Assembly (NCBI RefSeq): GCF_963678635.1
Contig: NC_087062.1
Coordinates: forward strand, 95,271,845-95,335,844
Length of the DNA stretch: 64,000 nucleotides
Direction of reading: 5' to 3'
Source: Symsagittifera roscoffensis
Taxonomy: Eukaryota > Xenacoelomorpha > Acoela > Convolutidae
A program made the translations under genes and the position numbers. Each line of letters begins with the position of its first letter. The first letter of the stretch is position 1. Below the pieces are notes generated by a model that was not told the origin of the DNA, did no database searches, and saw nothing but the letters and a program-made list of their open reading frames with translations. Below are positions 13,401 through 25,400 of this stretch, piece after piece.

Positions 13401-16400
13401 CAACGACTGCAACAACGACAAAAAACATTCCTGATTCCCAAATTAAAACGAAACAAAACCAGAAACAAATTTTTGCATATAGTGCTATTTCTCTTCAAAA
13501 ATCTCGCAGCAGATCTTGGAGTTGACCTGGCACTTTTGGACTACCAAAAGTTTAAAAGAAAACTACCAAAAGTTTTAAAAGTATATCTCACGGAGATATA
13601 CTAGAAGTTCTTCACCAATAGTTCGCTGAGACAGATCCTTGTACTTGGCGAATCAATTGTGCTAGCAACTGCTCAAGAAACTCAAAAACTTGGATATCAG
13701 TTTAAACTGTTTTAAACTGGGGACTCTAACGCCCTAGGACCATGTCCAAAATCATGCACACAAAACACAACTAAAAATATTTTCAAAAAAATACCTCTTC
13801 CTTCAGTCGAAGAAGACTTCCACCACCTGCAGCAGCGGTTCGAGGCTGGCTAGAAGCGGCTGAGTACGACGCAGGAGTGAGCAGTCTGCTGCGTGACGTA
13901 GCTGGTGTCCCAGAAGCGATGCGATCAGCCGATGACGACAATTTAGTCCTTCTCGGTTTGATGCCAGCTAAAAAATATATAGCTCTCAAAAACAACCGCA
14001 AACAAACAAAAACAAATGTGTTTTGATCTAATCGCCTTCTAGGAATTTAATGTAAATATAATATATATTTAAATTTACTGCAACAAAGATAGGCCAAAAT
14101 TGCCTCAAAGTGTTTCAAACACATGTTTCGGTTCATCTTTTCTCAAACCTGATTATCTCAAAAATGTACGATATTAAGAATTTTTTCCCCATTGTAGCCC
14201 CTCAGCAATTTATAGCCCCATAATAGTAAAATCACAGTGTGGGGGCGATACGTTTTTGCTACAAGGCTAATGGGGCTATAATGTGAAATGGGTAATATTT
14301 TTAATGATGTCAAGAATTGGTGGCTGTACCATTTAGCCGAGCTGCATATTATAAGCAAGGCATCGAGGGTATAATTAACAATAGAAACAAACTACTTACT
14401 GGATTTGGAATGCTCTGACTTTGATTCTGAGTTGGGAGGCGGCAGCTTGGAGGAGTAGTCTTTCCGGATGAGAGTTTTCAGCTCCGGCTCAATCACCACC
14501 CTCCTTTCCGTGTCTTGAAAGATTCAAATATTAATCTATCAATTAGCAAACAACGTTTGGCCTCAAAAATTATCTATGTCGATATACAGTTTGAACGAGG
14601 TTAACTTAAGATTCAACTGCTATATAAGTCCTTAGAATCAGCCCACCATGATCCGTGCTCGTTCCTTGAGGGTGGAGCATTATTACCCAGCCCAGAAAAA
14701 CAACCAAAAAATAGCATGTAGTTCTTAAGCACGGGCACAACAGCGGTTTGCCGTGATGAACTGTACAGCTCTTGAGTTGGTCCTTTCGCCCGTGGATAAA
14801 TGATCTTAATCTTAATCTTAATCAAACATATGAAAATTCCAGTCTTTTTTCGAAAATAATCTTGAGTTTTCCAGATGTCAACTTTTACTGTATTAAGACC
14901 AGCAGATGAAAAGCATCCCCATTTTAACAGCGTCGGTGTTCGAAACTGGAAAATTCTCTCGTTGAAAGTCACAAACGAGACGCAATATGAGAAATAACAG
15001 ACAACATATCGTACCTTTTCCTGAGGCGGAAGTTTCTGTTGATGCTCCAGCTGGAGTAGCTTCTTCATTAGCCGCATCGTCATTATCGGCCACTTCGCTA
15101 GTCGACGGCTCCGCTCCTTTCTCCCCATCCTGAGCGATGACCGACAATTTTTGTTGCTGAAACAATTATACTTCTAAAAAAAAAAGAATATTTTCCTCTT
15201 TTTTACGCATTATATATTTTTTCTGAACCTTCAAAAATTAGTTGCTAATTAATAACAAATTATGAACCAGTAGCTATTTTTCTACAAGAATTTTAGGTAC
15301 CTCAAGGATCCCCACAGCGGCTGAAAATTATATCCTTCTATGAACATTTAGAAAAGGAAACTTATTGCGGTTTCTGCGATTCGCAAAGGATCTACGAAAG
15401 GCTGTCAGGCCTGTCTAAACAAAGGTCGTTTGAATTATTCACACCGTCCGTCCATTTGACCACCATAAAGGATCTCTCAAAATTGTTTGCAATAGAGTAG
15501 CTATGTACCATTTTGGTGATATCTGTCACAAGCTCCGTTATTTGCGCATTCAACGCGTCGATCTCCGCAGCCTGATCTGCGATTACAGCCTCTGCTTCTG
15601 CTTCTGCTTCTGCTTCCGTCACCCCCTCGCTCGGTGGGGGGCTGCTGCGACTCCTATTTGCACTCGGCTTTCGGTTCCGAACTAGTCTGTTGTTGCGGTA
15701 GGACGAAGAACCTCCCCCGATAGACCTAGGTATGACGTTGTTGTTGTCGCCCAGGCTGCTTGTTCTCTCGGAGCTGGGTGATTGGGCACGAACTGCGGTG
15801 TCAGTTCGAGCCGGGGTAAGCTTGCGGGTCAATTGCTTTTCCTGAAAAAGTACAGAACACGTTTAATAATTGATGTACAGAACACGTTTCATAATTAGAT
15901 GGCATTTGAGTCGAAACCACTGGAAAATATAATGGAACTGGTCTACACAAATAGTTTAGCCTATCTAAACTATGAAAGGCTTTGATGCAGTCGGTCCACT
16001 AACTGCGCAAGCCAAAAAATATGGTTAAAAGAATTAAGAACACAGAAAACGGCGTTAAGCATTCGTGATGAGAGGTCCAGATTCGTTGTTATTGACGTTA
16101 AAGTTAATTGCATACAAATAGGGGACCATCACAATTGTGCTCAAAATGATTCTCAATTTTAACTTACTCTCTTCTCGGAGTCGTCTCTAATCTTAGTGTT
16201 CTCTTTCCTTAGTTTGTCAATTTCTCTCTTCAGAAGCAGGATTTCCTGGTGCTTCTCTTTGTTCACACGCTTCTCAGCCTCCGCTCTCTCTTTCTCCAGC
16301 TGACCAACTTTTTCCTGAAATCAAAACATACTTTCACTACTATTATCGTAGAGCTGTTTCTGCAACATTTTATTGTTCTTTTAGGTTTTCCACGATAATT

Positions 16401-19400
16401 TTGCCCAAACCATGACGTCTTCTGATATAGCTCATCTATCGTTTAAAAATATCGCCAAAAAACTACTTGCTGAAATCTTTAAGAAGTAATTCTAGAGATC
16501 TTCAGAACTCCCACGCCCCCAGTGGTCGTCGTTTTTTATGTTAAAAAACGAGTGCTTACAATTGTGATCTCTATGAGCTGCTCGTGCTTGGTCGAATATA
16601 AACATTCAAAATCATGTGATGCCAATAGTAGTTCTAGCATTTATCTAGATGTTGATACCTTTAAATTCTTGTTTAGTGTGCTCAGTTCTACGATTTTCTG
16701 CTTGTCTTTCTGATTTGATTGAACACTGATTGAATTGTCCTGTTGTGACTTGGGAGTTTGTGGAGACATACGCATGCTCCGCTGCACACTTGCAGTCAAA
16801 GGGGACGCGGTCAGTTGTCCTGCAGGTGATTGGAACAACATATCTAAAATAAATATCGGTCAAAATCCTAAATTCGGGCAACTAAGTTCTAAGACTGCTA
16901 ATCGTTGCCGCGTCTAGGTAACTAAATTTTCTTAATGCGAGTATATCAACTCCATATCGTCCTCCCCCGACCTATGAGAATTGGTCGTTCTGAGTTAAAA
17001 ATTATCTGGAAAGGATGGTTGCAGGCATGTTTGAAAGATAAATGAAAGTTTGAAAAAATGAAGCATAAGCAAGCAAACTAACTTGAATCAATGTACACTC
17101 CTGAAAATCCCTCGCTCACTGGAATCTCTAGCAAATCCGGCCGAGATGCGGGAGCCACAGAGTCATCCAGCGGAAGGTCTGGGACTAAAAAAAGTAGCAG
17201 AAATAAGTAGAACAAATAATTAGGTACACAGAGATGAAGCTGAGCTTCGAAAGCACAAGCAAAACAATCACAAAAAAAAAGAATTTTTAAAAGCAAAAAA
17301 AAATAAAGTCAATCAGCTTTGAAAAAACATGGCCACCTCACAGTTGGAACAGAGAAATGCACACAAGAAAAAATATTGACAAATTCTTTGAAAAAAGTTC
17401 AACTTTTTAATTTTTGAACAAAAAACTTTGCATTCTTTGAATTTCCAGAACAATTTATGATTGGTGCTTTATTTGATAAAACTAGCCCGATCTTATAAAC
17501 TAGATCAAAAAGTAAAATTTTTATTCCTCTGGGACGTCTAAAAACAAATTCCACTTTCGAAACTAGAAATCGTTCACGTTTTTTTTCGCGTCATTTCCAC
17601 ATTCATATTTGGAGTGTGCGATTTACGTCACTTTCAGCAGATGAACTTCATATTAACTCAAAAGATGCATATATATCTAAGAGCACTCATAAAGGCATCA
17701 ATATGTATGAATGCACGTCTGTAATTATTAGAGCATTTTAAGACTTTTTCCCGAAAAAAAGGAATAAAAAAATCACCAAAACATATATAAAAATTTTCAC
17801 AACGTTAATTTTTCTTTAAAAGCTTCGAGATTCAACCAAGGAAGTCCAAATTATGATGAGCATTTGTTTTCCAGACTGAGCCCACTACCCGAGCTGCTTA
17901 ATGTAGATTTTAAATCATCTAAAAGCAGGGTTGGCATGTTATTTAACATTGTTATTTAACATTGAATTTAACTTACAGTGTTATTTATAATTTCTAACAG
18001 TGATGTTAGCTATTTCTTAGAAATATGAGTAATTCTTAGAAAAACACAACGCAATTATACTGCATGCTTGGTCCGAAACGATTGTAGCGAATCCCGAACG
18101 GATGAAAAAAAAATTCAAACCAATTGCAGTTTCACTTGACAAACTACAGTGCGAAAAATCTCACCAGGCGTATGGGAAGCTTCGTGCTCAACTAGGCGTT
18201 GAGAAAGCCGGAAAGTTGACGTTTCTGTTCAAGAAACTCAACTCTTGTTGATATGTTAATTTAACAAACAATTTAACAAAAATAAGATGCTTTTTTTCGA
18301 TAAATAACAGTTAGTTTGTTATTTTTGTTTTAAGCTTACATTTTGCCAACCCTGTCTAAAAGTAAAGATTCAGTTTCCTACTAGCCCCCTCGTAAAATTA
18401 CAAAATACAAATAGTTAACAAAATTGCTCGTATCAGGACAAAACCCTGAATGTTCCGACTGCCTTTTAAGATCCATGGAGCAGTAATAACATTAAGAAAA
18501 ATAAATTTATTAAAATAAAACTAATTTTTTTCTTAATTTGAGATTTTTTGTTAAAATCATCCCCCACACGCAATATTAAGAACAAAGTGATAGATTTTGC
18601 ACCAATTAACAAATCAATTATGGCAATTAAGCTTTCTTGAACCAACTTGGAACGATTTCTGAGACGGATTCAATCTCCACTTGTAGCGCTAAATATATCG
18701 CACGTTAATTGTCCCAAATTGGCCACAATGGCAATCTTTAAACCCCCATTACTTTACGAAAAATCATCACAAATCATTTTTTTTCTCAAATTTAAGCTCA
18801 AGGCAACAATAGCTTTTGAATTATTTAAAAAAATTCTGCCAAAGCTGGCTAGCTAAAAAGTCGAAATTTAACTGAAGAAAAAAAATTACCCCAAGCACAA
18901 ATATTCCGTTACTTTCGTAACAAAGGTCGGAACAAAAATTGTCCATAGGACAACTTCTATGTAAAAAGACTGCTCGTATATCAGGGCAAAGCCCTGAATG
19001 TTCCGAATGCCCCTTAATTCATATCGAATAGTTTTCGGGAAAAGGAAATATTGAAAATCTATAAGTTTTGGACAAGATCAAAGTGTGAAACGTGAGTCGT
19101 ACGAAATTAATACGCGCAATCTGATTAGCTAGCCTCAATTCAAGTTGGAAATATTTTGTTGTGCGGGATGAGTCGCCACGCATAATTAATTAGCGTTACG
19201 CTCTCAGCAATATGAAAAAATTCTTCAAAGCGCGCATAAATTAATCCAGAACATGGCCAATTTGGCAACTTTCAAACCCGCAGAACTTCACAAAAAATAA
19301 TTGGAGGTAAAATATCTTTTTGAAATTGAACTCAGAAAGTCGATATCTTCAATGGGGTATAAAAAATTTTGTTGAAAACTACTTCTTTTCGACCGGCGAA

Positions 19401-22400
19401 AATTGACTGAATAAAAAAAGCACACCGAGCATAAATATTCCGTTTTCTTCAAGGTCGGAACAATAAAGGTTCAAATGTGTTCACTTGTTCACGCTGTAAG
19501 GTTTAAAGGCAGCTGACAACATAGAAGTCATTTCAAATAGACGTTCGTTAATCTTATGAAAGTAAAGTTTAAGGAGGAACTGGAAAAGAGCTTTAATCGG
19601 AAAACACATTAGCTACTAAATCGCTCGCCAATGAAATTGAGCACAATTTAGTGATATGGGTTGCAAAAAGGTGAACTCGCATTATAACAAAAATAATTGT
19701 TTGGCTGAAGAGGAAATTATCGAGGTTGATGCTCCAGATTCCGAATTGCGACGGTAAAATTAACAACCCTAAGTGCCCAGTATCCCAGTTTGACTTACCC
19801 TGAGTAATAAAAGAAACCCTTGGAGATAGGTGACATACATGTTTAACACAGAGGCGAAGTTGCACTTCGCCTACACAAGCAAAAATATAAACGATAACGC
19901 TACTGGGAAACGCTGAATGAGTAAAACTTTGAGTCTACAAAATTTCTTAAGTGACGCCTGCCAATTATGAGTCTACATAATTGCCAAGTGACGCGAGCCA
20001 ATTATAACGCATTAGCAGTCCCAACCAATTGGAAAAAAGAAAATTTACCAACTGGCATGCCTCAAATTGTAGTGCGGACGCATTTAAACTAGTATAAGAA
20101 AAACTCATTAAAAAAATCCGACCCTGCCCAGGTTCGAACCCTGTTATTTTGTTGCGGGTCTCCTTCTCTTATTCTAAGCTACAGATCCATGATAATTTGA
20201 AGCTGAAGTGCTACTAGAGGCCCAGCTAAAGTTGGAGGTACCAGTTTGATATTTTTTTCAGTTGTTGTATTGATGCGGGATGAAGTAGGTAGTTTAAAAA
20301 AATTAAGCATTGGGCTTCACCCAAAACCTTGGTTGTTGCTCTATTAAAAAATTTGAAAATTTGGAATTTTCCAAAAACATGTTTCTGGTTCATCCTTTAA
20401 TGCTGAGCAGTTTATACGCGGAGGCTTCTTACAACCTGTTGCCTTGATTGAACCTTTGATATCAGATTGAGTTGTTTTCGAGAAGTCGAAAGTTTAAATA
20501 AACGGACAAGAAATCAAAACATTGACTTTTCTGAACGTCATAACTTTTTCGTGTCAGAAAAATTGAACGAAAGCGCTTTTACAGGCCACCTCTTTTTTCT
20601 TCATTGAACCTAAAATTTAAGCTTTGAGATGGTAGTTTTCAGGGACAATTGTACAAAAACTGCTAAAAACAAATTTTTGACTTCTGAAAAACTGCAAAAA
20701 AATCAATCGAGGGTCTTAAGTATTTGTTTAAAAAAACTGGGCGTAACGCTTATGAAGTGGAGCTTCTGTCAACCCATTCTTCACACTGAAACCAATATCT
20801 CAGATTCGGGAGGGTAGTTTTTGAGAAAAGAAAAAGTTTCAAAAAACAATCAAAAATTCTTCTTTTCCCAGTGTCATAACTTTTTGTGGAAAAAAAATTA
20901 GGAGTAACCAATGATGCAGGGAAGCTTCTTCCTAAAACCTGTTCTATCCAATGAAACCAAAATCGGAGACTTGCGTGGGTAGTATTTGAGAAAATGTAAA
21001 AAATTCAAAAATTTGGGTCAAAAATTCCAAAGGCTGTCGAAAGTGGGATAAGGTAAAAAGCGAATAGAAGAGTATGCAGGCACACAAAGGAGCAGCCGGA
21101 CTTCATTTAAAACCACTCTTTTGAAAGTCGGCAGAATAGTTTTTGAGAGAAACGAAATATTTCCAAACCGTCTCAAAAAAATAATAACACCCGATCCCAA
21201 ACATTCTCATAATACCTGTTTTTATCAAACAGGAATTCTTAATATTCCAGTTTGTGTTAATATCCTCAGCATTGACTGTATTTAATAGCTGGTTATTGAT
21301 CAAAATGAACACTTTCAAAATGAACACAATTTGCCGCAAAGACATTTGAGTCGCAACAATATTTGCGACTCAGGTTGGAAAAAAAAGTGAGTTCGAAGAA
21401 AAAAAATAAAAATAATACAAAAAACCCGATCCCATACTTTTTCATCAGACCTGTTTTTATCAAATAGGAACTAAAGGACACCTTAAGCTTGAAAGACCTG
21501 TTTGATAACTTATGAAATTTTTGTATTGATGCGAAAGGACCAGGGTAATTTCAAAAACAGACCTATAGCAAAGAAAAGTAAATCCCAATTTAATGACTCC
21601 AAAATCTGTTAATTTTATCAATTATTAGCTTTCTTAAATAATGAAGCAATGATAAGCGCTTTTTAGGTTGAACGATGCTAAAAACGTTGGTCATAGGATT
21701 TGGGTGGGTAGTTTTCGAGAGAAGTCAAAAATTTTGAAAAAAAACGGTAAAAAAATCGAAAATTTGATTTTTTGGAGCGTCGTAACTTTTCGTGTAAAAA
21801 AAAAATTAGGCGTTATCGTTTTTGCAGAGGAGGAGCTTCCCACAACTCGTTCCACCTATTGAAACCAAAATCTGAGATTTGGGACGGTATTTTTTGATTT
21901 TTGAGAAAAGTCAAAAAGTTTGAAAAAACGGTCACAAAATCGAAAATTTGACTTTTCCAAGCAAGGGTCATAACTTTTTGTGTGCAAAATTGGGCCTAAT
22001 CATTTAAGCAGCCGAGCTTCCCACAACCTGTTTTACTCATTGAAACCAAAACCTCAGATTTCAGGCAGGTAGTTTTCGAGAAAAATTGAAAAGTTTCAAA
22101 AAACGATCAACAAATCGTGAATTTGATTTTTCTGAGAGTCATAGCTTTTTGTCTGAAAAAATTTGAACGTAACTGCTAAAGCAGGAGAGCTTTTTATAAC
22201 CCAAAACCAAAGTATCAGATTTGGGAGGGTAGTTTTCCAGAAAAGTCTTAAGTTTCAGAAAATGGTCAAAAATCTAAAAGTTGACTATTTTGAGGGTCAT
22301 AACTTTTTGTGTAAAAAATTTTTGGGCCTAAACGCTTATGCAGGGAAGCTTCCCACGATCTGTTCTATCCAGTGAATCCAAAATCGCAGACTTGCGTGGG

Positions 22401-25400
22401 TAGTTTTCGAGAAAACGTATAAAATTCAAAAATTTGGGTCAAAAATTCCAAAGGCTGTCGAAAGTGGGATAAGGTAAAAAGTGGATAGAAGAGTATGCAG
22501 GCACACAAAGGAGCAGCCGGACTTCATTTAAAACCACTCTTTTGAAAGTCGGCCGAATAGTTTTTGAGAGAAACGAAATATTTCCAAACCGTCTCAAAAA
22601 AATAATAACACCCGATCCCAAACATTCTCATAATACCTGTTTTTATCAAACAGGAATTCTTAATATTCCAGTTTGTGTTAATATCCTCAGCATTGACTGT
22701 ATTTAATAGCTGGTTATTGATCAAAATGAACACTTTCAAAATGAACACAATTTGTCGCAAAGACATTTGAGTCGCAACAATATTTACGACTTAGGTTGGA
22801 AAAAAAAATGTTCAGTTGTGTAAAAATGTTGGGCTATGTTTGTGTAAAAATGTTGGGCTAAAAATGCGTTAGAAAAAGCGTAGTTCGAAACTTAAATCAG
22901 AAGTGTCTATGGATCACAATATGGAGAGGAATACTAAAATGGATCAACCAAAGCGCCTCGAAATCTCCACGCTAACATCTGAATAAAATATTGTTTTACT
23001 TAATCATTGTTCAAACTACTAACTGTTTACTGAGTCGATATCGACCTCTTCATCAAATGTGAAATCAGCTTGTGTGCTGTCTTCCTCTCTATGCACAGCA
23101 GCATTACCACCACCTACATTCGCTTCTCTGTCTATTTGTAGGCCAATGTCCACATTCGGCTGACTGAACAAGTTGGCATTCTTCACCTTCTCATTGTCGT
23201 CTACCACGACAAAGTCCTCGGCGATTTCGGGAGGAGCGGGGGCGAAATCGATGGGCGATTCACCCGCTCCAGCTTTCATTTTTTCTCTCTGTAACATGCC
23301 AGTATAATCAAATCACCGGGATTCGTCTACTTGATTCCAGTGAAGAAAAAATTTACGGATGGTGCAGACTCCTAGGGTTTTTTGGAAACTTAAGACATTC
23401 TGACATCAGTTTTTTGGACCTTCTGATTTCGATTGACCGACAAAAACATCAGGAAAAATTTTGGCGTAACTGGGCAAAACTTTAAATCAGCAAAACTTGT
23501 ATTTTGATCTCACCGCCATTTTTGCTTACCAAACATTGAAAAAAGTTACGGAAAATACAAAGAACGACAACTGACCAAAACATGCAAATTATTTATTTTT
23601 TTGATGATAATTGAAACATTTTTTGGAACTGTTGAGTATTTCGACTGGCTTACCAGCTGATCAACCGAGGCTGCCATAGAATCACAGTCAGAAGCCATTC
23701 GGCTCAATTTCGTTTTAACCGCGTCGTACTTCTGTGGGTTATCCGACAACTCCTCTGCGTGGTCTACTTCGGAAATAACTTCGCCCAAATTCAATTGCTG
23801 AAACAATTTTTGAATACAAACAAATACAATCTCAACGGACCAAATTTAGGTTTTTCTTCGTAAAATTGAACATTTGGTAAATTCTGCTAAGCAGGAATTT
23901 AAAAAAAATTGTTTAAGAGATCAATCAACACAACGCTCCAGCTTTTAGTGTCTCGAAAACTCGAGTGCTTCATAACATGCAAAACTGACCAGTCGTTCGA
24001 CAGCAGTTGCCATATCTTCGTTCTCGCGTTGGAAGAGGGAAATTTTCTTGCGGAATAAAGACAACTTCTGATCCTTTGCATTCGACAGAGATCGCTGCAA
24101 TTTGGAACTTTCTTTCACTGAAAAAAAAAAATATTGGTGAAAGATGAAAGAGGCCAAAATTAGGAAAAGAATGATCAAGCGAGAATATTTCAAAAGGAGA
24201 ATCATTAAGAGTAGCGAAGCAAACTAACCAGGGGTTGATGAGCTGGCTGGAGCTCTATGTTTCGTTTTCTGCTCAGAAGTCTGCCTTGGAATCGGTTTGG
24301 CTAACTTTGTATTCTAAAGCGAAATTAGATAATATTATAAAAAACTAAGCTCATTGTAACGACCTCATAGTTTTATGATAATTTTGATCGAACTTTAGCT
24401 AGCCCAACCGCTAATAACTCTGATGGTGAAAAAATGCAAATCTAACATGGGTAAGCAAAGTGAAACAAGGATAGCCGGTTACTGTGCAAGTAGCACAGAA
24501 TGTTCCGACCATAGTCTTTAAAAAAATTACAGAATTTTTTTTTTCAAATTAGTTAAGTTTTTTTCTGCGTGGGGCGATAAAATACTCTTATGAATAACTA
24601 TATGTGGGCATATTTGACATTTATAGTATAAAGGCAAATCAGATTCAAATTTTTTTAACAAAATTAACTAGAAAAACAAAAAATCTCAATTTTTTTTTGA
24701 AGTTTTTGGTTTCCAAAATAGAGCCACAAAACTCCAAGAAATCTAATTTTATATGCTTAAAGTTATTTTTAGGGCTAAAATTTTGCACATATCTGCTGTG
24801 GTATGCCTGGTCGCTCGCTTTATTCGCTCGAAATTAGACGAAAAATCGAAACTTTCAAACCGGTTTTTCTAGACACCAGGAAAAAATTTCGTAAGTTTTA
24901 AAAATGGTTCGAGTCACGACTAAAAGGGCTTTAATATAATAAACCAATCAACCCTGTCCGATGATTATTTGTGGTACCTGGTTTTGCGTGGAAAACAAAA
25001 AGAAAAAAAACTAATACAGACCCGAATACAAAATTCCTCCCCATTTTCAATGGTCGGAATAACAATGGCACCTCTAATGTCCCAGCAGATTTCAGAAAAT
25101 CTATTAGATTGACAAAATTAGGACATAAACAAAGATACCCGGTTGCTACGCAAGTAGCACAGAAAGCTCCGACCGACTATGTTCATTAAAAAAAAAGAAA
25201 ACAGTTTTAAATTTAATTTTCATCAAAATAGTGTCTTTTTTCGTGTGTGGTGTGATTCGAGAACTATACTATCGCGTGGAAAATTAGTAAGGTAGGCACG
25301 AACGACAACAATTGTCTTCAAAAAATGAAAAAACAAATTAAAAAAATTATGTTTAACTTGCACATTAAATTAAAATTTTTTAGAAAGCCTTTTTTTGCCA

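Noticed and set aside
21103-21345. 80-codon minus-strand frame, perfectly repeated at 22,524-22,766
   Set aside because: The repetition comes from a DNA segmental duplication inside a satellite-bearing element. The sequence is low complexity and has no protein features.
24470-25060. Family B repeats as ordinary cut-and-paste MITEs with TTCCGACC terminal inverted repeats
   Set aside because: The inverted motif at one end is followed by a conserved hairpin and tail that also belong to the repeat, so it is not terminal. I found no target-site duplication outside the inverted motifs.
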